Positions 9,596 to 17,924 of a stretch of DNA of 64,000 nt are shown piece after piece. The translations under genes and the position numbers were made by a program. Position 1 is the first letter of the stretch, and each line of letters starts with the position of its first letter. The DNA lies in the NCBI RefSeq assembly GCF_014879935.1, contig NZ_JACSRD010000179.1:1-64000 (forward strand). Reading direction: 5' to 3'. The stretch is from Prosthecobacter sp. Lineage in GTDB: Bacteria; Verrucomicrobiota; Verrucomicrobiia; Verrucomicrobiales; Verrucomicrobiaceae. The notes beneath the pieces are model-generated. The model searched no databases. It had not been told where the DNA came from and saw only the letters and a program-made list of their open reading frames with translations.

Positions 9596-9718
9596 GAGTA
9601 TTCCCGGGCTTCAGCCCGTCAGAGCATGAAGAGGCCAAGGAGCTATCGAAGTCGGTCAGCAGGTTCGGAGCGCTTGGGTGCTAGAGATACTTCTTCGGGC
9701 TAAAGCCCGGGAATACTC
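9596..9718. repeat. REP pair G/H
   Basis: Units at 9596-9618 and 9696-9718 are inverted around a 77-nt spacer similar to that of the pair at 7032-7154. With copy 2 of the leader motif and the hairpin at 9760-9787 it accounts for the gene-free stretch 9523-9829. Confidence 0.9.
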
Positions 9719-9759
9719 TCCGCCGACAAGCACAAAGGGCGAGCCAATCACAAGCAGCA

Positions 9760-9787
9760 GGGCTGACGCCTGCATTCGGCTCAGCCC
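9760..9787 (-). terminator. Terminator-like hairpin after the PEP-CTERM gene
   Basis: GGGCTGA at 9760-9766 pairs with TCAGCCC at 9781-9787, extended by GCC/GGC after one bulged C, with a 7-nt loop. It lies 42 nt beyond the stop codon of the gene at 9830. There is no T-tract, so intrinsic termination is uncertain. Confidence 0.35.
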
Positions 9788-9829
9788 CCCGTGACAGCCA
9801 TACGACAGACCCCGTTTCCCCTTAGAAAC

Positions 9830-10564
9830 CTACTTCTTCCGGCGGCGCGTGGTCAACATTCCGAACAGGGAAAGGCCAAGCAAAACCGTCCTTGAGGGTT
9901 CGGGGACGGCAGCAGTCATTGCGAACGCATAGTCCAGGCCGGAGTTAATTCCCCCTGCTTCATACGAGCTGCCACCCGCATACAGATCTCCTCCACTTCT
10001 CTGCCAGGCGAAGACACCGTTACTTGTGGCAGAAGACGTGATCTGAAGCGCATATCCTGCCGTGCCGCTCGTTGCGGCCAAAGTAACTTCATCGCTGCCA
10101 GTGAAGTCAAATTTCAGCAACGAGGTAATGTCCGCAGAACTGGTAAAGCCGGCCGCGGCGCGACTTATGGCGTCGGACGTGAACGTCCCGGTCACCACAG
10201 ACGTTCCCAGTGTGAGCGTGGATGCGTTGACGTCCGCAACGTTGTAGATGCTGAGAACGATGGTTCCATCCGCGTAGGGGTTCCCGGATTGATACTCAAG
10301 GTAAAGCGCATCAAGTGTGAACGTGGACGCGACTTGGAAAGTCTGCGTGTTATCCCGAGGGCTGCGCACATTGCGTTCATTGAAGTTATCGGTGGTGGTC
10401 GTATAAACGGCGGAGTTGGCGGGGTTGCTGAAGTCGATGCCGAGGCTATTGCTCGGAAGCGTGCCTGTGGTGGAACCGGTAACGATCACCGCAGCTTGGA
10501 GCCCTCCGGCTGAGAAGAGTAACAGACCTGCGGTGAGAGTGAGGATGGATGTAGGTATGTTCAT
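9830..10564 (-). CDS. PEP-CTERM sorting-domain protein of unknown function
   Basis: A 244-residue exported protein. It begins MNIPTSILTLTAGLLLFSAG (signal peptide, cleavage near GLQAA) and ends with VPEPSRTVLLGLSLFGML then TTRRRKK, a standard PEP-CTERM signal. The body is Ser/Thr-rich and predicted all-beta, with no catalytic motif recognised. The start is the ATG at 10564. It overlaps the stop of the short upstream ORF as ATGA, so it may be translated by coupling to that ORF. No other start with an evident ribosome site was seen. Likely an exopolysaccharide-associated or surface protein, by family; the specific role is unknown. Confidence 0.82.
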   Translation of the reverse strand: MNIPTSILTLTAGLLLFSAGGLQAAVIVTGSTTGTLPSNSLGIDFSNPANSAVYTTTTDNFNERNVRSPRDNTQTFQVASTFTLDALYLEYQSGNPYADGTIVLSIYNVADVNASTLTLGTSVVTGTFTSDAISRAAAGFTSSADITSLLKFDFTGSDEVTLAATSGTAGYALQITSSATSNGVFAWQRSGGDLYAGGSSYEAGGINSGLDYAFAMTAAVPEPSRTVLLGLSLFGMLTTRRRKK

Positions 10565-10776
10565 AGGTTGTTCGCGGCGTGTTCTTGGGTGTGACCGTTT
10601 AAAGGGATGAAAGCGCCCGCGTTGTTCGGCACGACTCCGCCGTTCCAGTCCGAGCTTGGGCCGTTGTTCTTCCAATCTGCCGCTCGTGTGCCGACCGGAG
10701 GCGCTGCAAACGCCAGAACCAAGCCGCAGGCGATCCGAATGGACGGCGCGGTGGAGTTGGTTGGACTCGGCTTCAT
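10561..10776 (-). pseudogene. 71-residue relic of a beta-strand-repeat protein N-terminus, coupled to the PEP-CTERM gene
   Basis: The start MKPSPTN and the segment ADWKNNGPSSDWN followed by GGVVPNNAGAFI closely match the N-terminus of the 801-residue protein at 7117-9522, which has ADWLNNGPSNDWN at the same place. Six residues (TGANWT) are missing and the frame ends soon after, so this looks like the truncated 5' end of a paralogue. It keeps a signal peptide and the shared leader at 10832-10863. The TGA at 10561-10563 overlaps the ATG of the next gene, so the relic may now act as a leader ORF that delivers transcription and ribosomes to that gene. Confidence 0.65.
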
Positions 10777-10831
10777 GGTGGTAGGCTGTCGGGTTGAGAT
10801 CGGTCGTATTTGATCGGAGCGGGCTCATGTT

Positions 10832-10863
10832 GTCGAGGTCCGGGGCATAGCACTTTAGTCCTG
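10832..10863 (-). promoter_or_regulatory. Conserved leader motif, copy 3
   Basis: Third copy, two mismatches from the copy at 9560-9591 and 56 nt before the ATG at 10776. Unlike the other two, it has no REP unit beside it. That argues the motif is conserved for its own sake and is not simply part of the REP element. Confidence 0.5.
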
Positions 10864-10917
10864 TATGGCCGTCTGGCGGAGGATTGAGCCTTTCCGCTGG
10901 CGTTCACTGCCCGTAGA

Positions 10918-13053
10918 ATGCCGCACGCTTTCATGCCCTCCCGCCTCCAGTTTGTCGTCATCACGCTTCTCACTCTCACCCTCGCGGCCCATGCTGAGGA
11001 CGGGAAGACGCTGACGACCATCGCCGCTGTGCATGCGCTCATGCCAGAGGAGGCCGCGCGAAATCACCCGGTGCATCTGCGCGGCACCATCACCTTTTAC
11101 AATCCTCTCTACAGCCTCGGCTTCATTCAGGATGAAACCGGCGGCATCTACTTCAAGCCTCCTCCTACGGGTGCTGCCGACGCTCCAATGCTCACTGCCG
11201 GGGATCGCGTGGAAATGATCGGCGTCACCCGGCGCGGGCAGTTTTCACCCAGCATCTCGCTCCATCCTGACGATGCGCCCCGCACGGACAAACCTGTCGT
11301 GATGCGTGTCGTGAAGCTCAGCACCGGCCCGCTCCCCGAAGCACCGCTCGTGAGCGTGGACCGCATCAACACCGGCGATTTCCATGACCAGTTCGTGCGA
11401 GTCCGCGCGACGATTCGCCAGGTGGTGGAACACACAGACCACAGAGTCGAGCTGCTCAATGTGGATGCCAGCAGCCGCTACGGTCCGCTCAATGTCATCT
11501 TGATGTGCGCGAAGAATCAGCAGCCCGCCGTCAAGCATTGGGAGAATGTCGAAGCCGAGATCAGCGGCGTCGTTTCTGGCGAAGTGGATGAGCGCAACCA
11601 GCTCCGCAAAGCGACCTTGCTCGTCGCCACCGTCGCGCAGATCAAGCCGGACCTCACCGCCATGCAGGCATGCTTTGACCAGCCATCGCGGGGCTTTCGC
11701 GAGCTGCTGCATTACCGCCCCCCGCAGCCCGGCGGCACGGAGACACGGCAGCACGTCTCCGGCATCGTCACGCTGGTGCATCCCTCGCGCGGCGGCTACT
11801 ACCTCGGCAGCCCGCACGGCGGCCTCTGGGTGCGCACTCCGCAGCAGCCGCCCGTGCAGACCGGTGATGAGCTGAACGTCATCGGCTTCATCGCCGGTGG
11901 CACCGACGGCGTGTGGCTGGAGGACGGTATCCACCGCATTGAGCGAAAAGCCGTGCCCTTCGCGCCGCTCGTGCGCACCACGGAAAAAATCGCCTCGGGC
12001 ACTGACTTCGGCAGCCTCGTCCAGGTGGAAGGCCAGTTGATCGACCAGTTCGATCGCCCGAGCCACCGCCTGCTCTACCTCGGTGCGGAAGGACACACCT
12101 TCTATGCACGCCTCGCTGAAAGCGCCGATACCACCCCGCTCAGCTCTTTTGAAAACGGAAGCTGGCTCCGCCTCACCGGCGTCTGTGAAAAACCCAACGA
12201 TCCAGCCGCTCGCGAATCTTTCTCGCTCCTCCTGCGCGAAAATGCCGACATCGCCCTCATCAGCCGCCCGCCGTGGTTCACCGCCCAGCGCCTGCGCTGG
12301 CTGCTCGGCGGCCTGCTCGCACTCACCGCCATCATCAGCGCCTGGGTGCTGCTTTTGCGCCGACAAGTCACCCGCCAGACCCAGGTTATCGCGCATCAGC
12401 TCGAGCAAAAAACACTCAGCGACGAACGCCGCCGCATCGCCCGCGAGCTGCACGACACCCTCGAGCAGCAGCTCGCCGGTGTGAACATCCACCTCGACAC
12501 CGTCGCCGAGTGCGCCCCCGATCTGCCAGCGCCCGTTGCTAGCGCTCTCGACAACGCCCGCGCCATGCTCGCCCACAGCCGCACCGAGGCGCACCGCTCC
12601 ATCCTCGAACTCCGCTCCCGCGCCATCGAGCAGGCCGGCCTCGTCGGTGCCGTGCGCGAGTCCATTGATGCCCTCCAGCTCATCACCCCGCGCATCACTC
12701 TCGAAATCGAAGGCGAGGAACAGCGCCAGTCACAGCACATCGAGTTTCAGCTCTTGCGCATCATTCAGGAATCCATCACCAACGCCCTCAAACATGCCGA
12801 AGCCGCCAACATCACCGTGCGCTTCCATTTCACGCAGGAAGAACTCCACGTCACCATCACCGACGACGGCACCGGCTTCGACGCCACACGGCCGCCCGCC
12901 GTGCACAGCACCCAGTTTGGCCTCCTCGGCATGAGAGAACGCGCCGCCAAGATCCGCGCCACACTCACCATCCACAGCACCCCGGGCAACGGCTGCACCA
13001 TCGCCGTCACCGCTCCCACCCGGCCCACCAGCCTTCACCTCCGCACCCCATGA
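10918..13053 (+). CDS. Membrane sensor histidine kinase (NarL/DesK-like, HisKA_3)
   Basis: A 711-residue kinase with a signal sequence (ends AAHAED) and a large periplasmic region (about 30-455) with OB-fold-like repeats (HLRGTITFYN, HVSGIVTLVH). One transmembrane helix follows (about 459-480, LRWLLGGLLALT). The cytoplasmic part carries the HisKA_3 dimerisation box ERRRIARELHDTLEQ with the phospho-acceptor His512. An HATPase domain follows, with N-box ESITNALKHAEA and G-box DDGTGFD. It overlaps the response regulator by ATGA at 13050-13053, so the two form one operon. The signal is unknown; the periplasmic domains suggest a ligand outside the membrane. An alternative start is the ATG at 10933. 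Confidence 0.92.
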   Translation: MPHAFMPSRLQFVVITLLTLTLAAHAEDGKTLTTIAAVHALMPEEAARNHPVHLRGTITFYNPLYSLGFIQDETGGIYFKPPPTGAADAPMLTAGDRVEMIGVTRRGQFSPSISLHPDDAPRTDKPVVMRVVKLSTGPLPEAPLVSVDRINTGDFHDQFVRVRATIRQVVEHTDHRVELLNVDASSRYGPLNVILMCAKNQQPAVKHWENVEAEISGVVSGEVDERNQLRKATLLVATVAQIKPDLTAMQACFDQPSRGFRELLHYRPPQPGGTETRQHVSGIVTLVHPSRGGYYLGSPHGGLWVRTPQQPPVQTGDELNVIGFIAGGTDGVWLEDGIHRIERKAVPFAPLVRTTEKIASGTDFGSLVQVEGQLIDQFDRPSHRLLYLGAEGHTFYARLAESADTTPLSSFENGSWLRLTGVCEKPNDPAARESFSLLLRENADIALISRPPWFTAQRLRWLLGGLLALTAIISAWVLLLRRQVTRQTQVIAHQLEQKTLSDERRRIARELHDTLEQQLAGVNIHLDTVAECAPDLPAPVASALDNARAMLAHSRTEAHRSILELRSRAIEQAGLVGAVRESIDALQLITPRITLEIEGEEQRQSQHIEFQLLRIIQESITNALKHAEAANITVRFHFTQEELHVTITDDGTGFDATRPPAVHSTQFGLLGMRERAAKIRATLTIHSTPGNGCTIAVTAPTRPTSLHLRTP

Positions 13054-13685
13054 GCAAACCACCCGCCACCATTCGCGTGCTCCTCGTGGACGACCACTTC
13101 TTCGTCCGCTCCGGCGTCAAAGTCTCCCTCGAAGCCGAAGGCGATCTGCAAGTCGTCGCCGAAGCCGACAGCACCGCCAGCGCCGTGGAGCAATACCGAC
13201 AGCATCAGCCCGAAGTCACCCTCATGGACGGCAATCTGCCCGATGGCAGCGGCATCCAGGCCATCACCGAAATCCGCGCCGAGTTCCCCCAGGCCCGCAT
13301 CATCATGCTCACCATCAACGAGACCGAGGAAGACGTGTATCAAGCCGTCGCCGCCGGAGCCACCGGCTACCTCACCAAATCCTCCGGCCGCAAAGAAATG
13401 CTCCACGCCATCCGCGAAGCCGCGCGGGGCAAACGCTACTTTCCAGCCGAACTCGCCGCCCGCCTCAACGCCCGCCGCGCCCGCCCCGAACTCACCACCC
13501 GCGAGACCGAAGTCCTCCAGCACGTCGTCGCCGGCACCCCCAACAAAAACATCGCCGACGTCCTCGGCTGCACCGAGCAGACCATCAAAAACCACCTCAG
13601 CCACATCTTCGCCAAACTCGACGTCCAAGACCGCACCTCCGCCACCGTGACGGCATTGCGCCGAGGTTTGGTGCGGCTGGAGTAA
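13050..13685 (+). CDS. LuxR/NarL-family response regulator
   Basis: A 211-residue partner of the kinase directly upstream. The receiver domain has the acidic pair Asp14-Asp15, phospho-acceptor Asp60 (LMDGNLPD), Thr88 and Lys110. The C-terminal GerE helix-turn-helix spans about 148-198 (LTTRETEVLQHVVAG and TIKNHLSHIFAKL). It should bind DNA after phosphorylation; target genes are not evident. Its final codons GAG-TAA lie inside a REP unit (13680-13701), so the repeat abuts or has replaced the original terminus. Confidence 0.95.
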   Translation: MSKPPATIRVLLVDDHFFVRSGVKVSLEAEGDLQVVAEADSTASAVEQYRQHQPEVTLMDGNLPDGSGIQAITEIRAEFPQARIIMLTINETEEDVYQAVAAGATGYLTKSSGRKEMLHAIREAARGKRYFPAELAARLNARRARPELTTRETEVLQHVVAGTPNKNIADVLGCTEQTIKNHLSHIFAKLDVQDRTSATVTALRRGLVRLE

Positions 13686-13830
13686 TCGCGGGCTTCAGCC
13701 CTCCCAAACGCTACCAGCCTCCAGCGCCAACGAACTCCCAACAAGCTCCCTCTGCGAGCACAACGCATTCAGCGACTCGACCCGCACGGCTTTGAATCAA
13801 GCGCTGTCGGGCTAAAGCCCGGGAATCCTC
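13680..13830. repeat. REP pair I/J
   Basis: Unit I (13680-13701, a GAGTAATCGCGGGCTTCAG variant) and inverted unit J (13808-13830) surround a 106-nt spacer unrelated to the other spacers. With the element, the gene-free stretch 13686-13985 holds nothing else recognisable. Confidence 0.8.
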
Positions 13831-13985
13831 TGCCCTGCTCCCTGAACTGGTCAGGTTGGAGCACTTGGCTGTGGCCATCAAAGACGCACGCACAGGCTTC
13901 TCTTCATCCATGCCTGCGGATCGTGCTGGGCGGCCAAATTCGCGTTTGCCAAAATACAGGAAATGCGTCCATTATATCGCCATTC

Positions 13986-15176
13986 ATGAATTCAGCCTTT
14001 TTCTCCCACCTCGCTTCCCAGATCGACGCCATCCGCGCCGCAGGCACTTACAAGCGCGAGCGCGTGCTCAGCACGCCGCAGGGAACGCTCGTCCGCGCAA
14101 ACGGCGGCGCGGCAGTGCTGAACATGTGCGCGAACAACTACCTCGGCCTCGCGCAGCATCCAAAGGTGCGGCAGGCTGCGCACGAAGCGCTGGAGCACTG
14201 GGGCTACGGCCTTGCCAGCGTGCGCTTCATCTGCGGCACGCAGGGCGTTCACAAGGAGCTGGAGGCCAGTTTGACCGACTTCCTCGGCACCGAGGACACG
14301 ATCCTCTACGGTTCCTGCTTCGACGCGAATGGCGGTCTGTTTGAAACGATCCTCGGCCCCGAAGACGCGATCATCAGCGACGAACTGAACCACGCCTCGA
14401 TCATCGACGGCGTGCGCTTGTGCAAAGCGCAGCGCTATCGCTACAAAAACTGCGACATGGCCGATCTTGAGGCACAACTCATCGCCGCCGATGCCAAAGG
14501 TGCTCGCTTCAAGCTCATCGCCATCGACGGCGTGTTCTCCATGGACGGCTACATCGCGCCACTGAAGGCCATTTGCGATCTCGCGGACCAATACAACGCA
14601 CTTGTGATGGTCGATGACTCCCACGCCGTCGGCTTCATGGGCAAAACCGGCCGCGGCACGCACGAACACTGCGATGTGATGGGCCGCATCGACATTCTGA
14701 CCGGCACGCTCGGCAAAGCCCTCGGCGGCGCAAGCGGCGGCTACACCAGCGGTCGCAAAGAGATCATCGAACTGCTGCGTCAGCGCTCACGGCCGTATTT
14801 GTTTTCGAATACGCTCTGTCCTTCGATTGCGGGAGCGTCGATCGCGGCTTTGGGCCTGCTCAAGCAGAGCACGACTTTGCGAGACACGCTCGAAGCCAAC
14901 ACTCGCTGGTTCCGCGCTGCGATGACAGACGCCGGCTTCCAAATCGTCCCTGGCGAGCATCCCATCGTCCCCGTCATGCTCGGCGATGCCGCGCTCGCGT
15001 CAAAGTTCGCCGACGCGATGCTCGAGCGCGGCGTTTACGTAATCGGCTTCAGCTACCCCGTCGTGCCTCAAGGCAAAGCCCGCATCCGCACCCAAATCAG
15101 CGCCGCGCACACGCGGGAGGATTTGGAGAAGGCGGTGAAGGCGTTTGTCGAAGTGAAAAGTGAACTCGGTATCTGA
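13986..15176 (+). CDS. kbl: Glycine C-acetyltransferase (2-amino-3-ketobutyrate CoA ligase)
   Basis: A PLP enzyme that interconverts 2-amino-3-ketobutyrate plus CoA with glycine plus acetyl-CoA, the second step of threonine breakdown. The 396-residue product matches the family length (E. coli Kbl is 398). Features: [11 protein letters not shown] near the start, [11 protein letters not shown], the aspartate motif [12 protein letters not shown], and the PLP lysine Lys244 in GTLGKALGG. The start is the ATG at 13986; the upstream in-frame ATG at 13923 would add 21 atypical residues. No threonine dehydrogenase gene is adjacent. The next gene begins 2 nt after the stop, so co-transcription is likely. 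Confidence 0.95.
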   Translation: MNSAFFSHLASQIDAIRAAGTYKRERVLSTPQGTLVRANGGAAVLNMCANNYLGLAQHPKVRQAAHEALEHWGYGLASVRFICGTQGVHKELEASLTDFLGTEDTILYGSCFDANGGLFETILGPEDAIISDELNHASIIDGVRLCKAQRYRYKNCDMADLEAQLIAADAKGARFKLIAIDGVFSMDGYIAPLKAICDLADQYNALVMVDDSHAVGFMGKTGRGTHEHCDVMGRIDILTGTLGKALGGASGGYTSGRKEIIELLRQRSRPYLFSNTLCPSIAGASIAALGLLKQSTTLRDTLEANTRWFRAAMTDAGFQIVPGEHPIVPVMLGDAALASKFADAMLERGVYVIGFSYPVVPQGKARIRTQISAAHTREDLEKAVKAFVEVKSELGI

Positions 15177-15178
15177 TC

Positions 15179-16690
15179 ATGAAAAAGTCGCTCCTCATCC
15201 TGCTCCTCTTCACAGTCGCCGTTCACGCGGAGGATCTGTGTAAACAACCGCCACCGGAGGAGATGGCGAAGGCCGCAGGAGTCACGCTGCCGCCGCTGCC
15301 GTGGCATGTGGCGAATGTTTGGTGGGACTTTGAGAAGCCGGTGGAGCATTTCACCTCGCTGGAAATGGACATCACCATCGACCGCGATGTGCCAAGCGAC
15401 TACAACCTCTACATCTCGCCCTGCGGCATCGCGAAGATCAATGGTTTGCAGTTTTACGGCGGCATCCAGACCAATATCAACGGCTGGGCGACCAAGGAGA
15501 GCCGCGAGCGCGTGCATCGCGGCAAAGGCGGGATTTTCTCCCGCTGGTCGAGCGACAAGACGACACCCATCGGCCTGGACCACGTGAGCACCGCCGCCAG
15601 CGACTGCCTGGTGGAGAGCGCAGGTTATGAGGGTGAGTTTGCCAGCGTGCGGCGCCCGTTTGCATGGACCCAAGGCACCTACACCTGGTGCATCGCCAAA
15701 GGAGCGGCTGAAGCGGACGCCACGTGGTTCACCTGCACGATCCGCGATGCGGCGGGCCGTGTGCATGCGGTGGGCAGTTTGCGCTTTGAGGGCAGCGATT
15801 TCACGTTTTGGGACAAGCACAGCGCCTTCGTGGAGGTTTACAGCACCTCGAAGCTTCCGAAGTCGGGCATTCCGAAGGTGGATGTGACCTTTGGATGGCC
15901 GCGACTGAACGGGAAGAAGGTGCCACTCAAAAAGGCGCACGCTTACTATCCCGACAAAGGCGGGCCGGATTCGCCGGACTGCGCGTGGGTGAAGGCGGAG
16001 GGCGAAAACTGCGTGGTGGAGGTTGGTCCGATCTTTAAACGCGATGAGGCGAAGCGGCGGCATGATCTCGTTCTGGGTGCGAAGACGCGCACGGTGTCGA
16101 AAATCACCTCGAAAGAGGCTTTGGCGCTCGTGGACACAAATGACGCGGCCGATTTGAAGGAATGGGGAAACAAGGCGAGCACGCTATGCGTCGAGTGGAT
16201 GCCGAAAATCGCCGCATTGCTGCCCAGCGAGGGTTTTGAGGCTTCGAGAGAGGTGACGCTCTATTTTGATCCGGCAATGAAGGGCGTCGCACATGCCGCG
16301 AACGGCAAGATCACCATCTCCGCGGCCTTTGTGCGCTCGCATCCCGATGATTGGGGCATGGTGGTGCATGAGCTGACGCATGTGGTGCAGTCGTATCCGG
16401 CTGGAGGGCCGGGCTGGCTGGTGGAAGGCATCGCTGACTACATCCGCATCGCCCATTACGAGCCTCAGGCCCCGAGGCCGAAGCTGACGCGGCTGGCCAG
16501 CTACAAGGACGCCTACAAGACCACGGCGATGTATCTTGAGTGGGTCGAAAAACAGCACGTACCCGACCTTGTTGTGAAACTGAACGCAGCGCTGCGGAAA
16601 GGCGCGTATCGCGACGAACTGTGGAAGGAGATCACCGGCCACACGGTGGATGAATTATGGGGCGATTTTGTGAAATCATTGTCTGACTGA
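15179..16690 (+). CDS. Secreted metallopeptidase of the basic secretory protein family
   Basis: A 503-residue protein with a signal peptide (KKSLLILLLFTVAVHAED). The N-terminal half is beta-rich with many Trp residues, including FAWTQGTYTWCI, and is probably a substrate- or glycan-binding jelly roll. The C-terminal part (about 330-500) resembles the basic secretory protein family: zinc motif HELTH (His397-Glu398-His401), then GGPGWLVEGIADYIR and a Trp-rich end. Substrate unknown. It starts 2 nt after kbl and ends 2 nt before the MarC gene, so it lies in an operon-like run although the functions look unrelated. Confidence 0.75.
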   Translation: MKKSLLILLLFTVAVHAEDLCKQPPPEEMAKAAGVTLPPLPWHVANVWWDFEKPVEHFTSLEMDITIDRDVPSDYNLYISPCGIAKINGLQFYGGIQTNINGWATKESRERVHRGKGGIFSRWSSDKTTPIGLDHVSTAASDCLVESAGYEGEFASVRRPFAWTQGTYTWCIAKGAAEADATWFTCTIRDAAGRVHAVGSLRFEGSDFTFWDKHSAFVEVYSTSKLPKSGIPKVDVTFGWPRLNGKKVPLKKAHAYYPDKGGPDSPDCAWVKAEGENCVVEVGPIFKRDEAKRRHDLVLGAKTRTVSKITSKEALALVDTNDAADLKEWGNKASTLCVEWMPKIAALLPSEGFEASREVTLYFDPAMKGVAHAANGKITISAAFVRSHPDDWGMVVHELTHVVQSYPAGGPGWLVEGIADYIRIAHYEPQAPRPKLTRLASYKDAYKTTAMYLEWVEKQHVPDLVVKLNAALRKGAYRDELWKEITGHTVDELWGDFVKSLSD

Positions 16691-16692
16691 GC

Positions 16693-17274
16693 ATGGACAC
16701 GCTTTCCGCCACGCTGCTGCTGCTGACGATCATGGACCCGCTGGGGAATGTGGCGACGTTTGTGTCCGCCCTTCGTCCGGTGCCACAGGAGAAGCGCATC
16801 CGCGTGATCGCACGTGAACTGGTCATCGCCCTCGTGATCCTGATCGTGTTCCTCTTTCTGGGGAAGAGCCTGCTCGGGCTGCTGCACCTGAAGCAGGAGG
16901 CGCTGTTCATCAGCGGAGGCATCGTGCTGTTCCTGATCGCCTTGAAGATGATCTTCCCGCCGTCGCATCGTGAGGAGGTGCAGCTCATGGAACCGTTCAT
17001 CGTTCCGCTGGCCACCCCGATGGTGGCCGGCCCCTCCGTGCTGGCGACGCTGCTCGTCTTGGTCAGCACGCAGCCGGAGCACCTGTGGCGGTGGTTTGCT
17101 GCATTGATGATCGCCTGGACCATCACCGCCGCCGTTCTACTCTGCGCCCCGGCCATCGCCCGGGTGCTGAAGGAGAAAGGCTCGCTGGCGGTGGAGCGGC
17201 TGATGGGCATGCTGCTGGTCATGGTGGCCGTGCAGATGTTTCTGAACGGCATCGAGCATTACTTGAAGCACTGA
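16693..17274 (+). CDS. MarC/YhgN-family integral membrane protein
   Basis: A 193-residue protein with about six hydrophobic segments. The N-terminus carries the family signature around IMDPLGNVATFVSAL, and FISGGIVLFLIALKMIFPP and PLATPMVAGPSVLATLL follow in the expected order. The MarC family was once linked to multiple antibiotic resistance, but its transport role is unresolved. It sits between an exported peptidase and a second small membrane protein with only 1-2 nt gaps. Confidence 0.92.
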   Translation: MDTLSATLLLLTIMDPLGNVATFVSALRPVPQEKRIRVIARELVIALVILIVFLFLGKSLLGLLHLKQEALFISGGIVLFLIALKMIFPPSHREEVQLMEPFIVPLATPMVAGPSVLATLLVLVSTQPEHLWRWFAALMIAWTITAAVLLCAPAIARVLKEKGSLAVERLMGMLLVMVAVQMFLNGIEHYLKH

Positions 17275-17275
17275 C

Positions 17276-17890
17276 ATGCCCGCCTGGATCGAATTCTTCG
17301 CCGTCTCGGTGTGCGCCATCACGGCCGTGTTGGCCGCTGAAGGAAAACGCATGGACTTGTTCGGCGTGGTGGTGCTGGCGCTGGTGACCGCGGTGGGCGG
17401 CGGAACGATCCGTGACCTGTGTCTCGGCGTGCGGCCATTGTTTTGGATCGCCGAGCCCTTGCACGTGTGGACGGCATTGATCGCCGCCCTGGTGACATTT
17501 GTGCTCGTGCGGTTCACGCACCCGCCTCACAAGCTGCTCGCCATCGCGGATGCGTTTGGCCTGGCGCTGTTTGGCATCGCGGGCACTGAAAAGGCACTCG
17601 CGCTCGGGACCCCGGGGATCGTGGCGATTCTGCTCGGCATCGTGACCGGTGTGGCCGGCGGCATTCTGCGCGATGTTTTGCGGCAGGAGATTCCCTGGGT
17701 GTTCAAGGCCGACGTGAACCTGTATGCGACAGCCGTGTTCGTGGGCGCGCTCGTCTTCGTTCTGCTGCGGCAAAACCTGCCCGCCTCGGAAAGCCATCGC
17801 TACATCGGCATGGCCGTCATTTTGGGCCTGCGTCTGGCTGCGATGCGCTGGAAGCTGCGGCTGCCAACCTATCGAACGCGCGCAGGCTGA
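17276..17890 (+). CDS. TRIC-like channel family protein (UPF0126/YicG)
   Basis: A 204-residue membrane protein with two similar three-helix halves, each with the family motif: AVGGGTIRDLCLG in the first half and GVAGGILRDVLRQEIPWVF in the second. Prokaryotic TRIC homologues form trimeric cation channels, so potassium or small-cation flux is plausible. It begins 1 nt after the MarC stop. An intergenic gap of 34 nt precedes the DUF1501 gene. Confidence 0.92.
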   Translation: MPAWIEFFAVSVCAITAVLAAEGKRMDLFGVVVLALVTAVGGGTIRDLCLGVRPLFWIAEPLHVWTALIAALVTFVLVRFTHPPHKLLAIADAFGLALFGIAGTEKALALGTPGIVAILLGIVTGVAGGILRDVLRQEIPWVFKADVNLYATAVFVGALVFVLLRQNLPASESHRYIGMAVILGLRLAAMRWKLRLPTYRTRAG

Positions 17891-17924
17891 GAGAGCGGCC
17901 GTTCGGGAGGCGTAGTCTGCGCCC

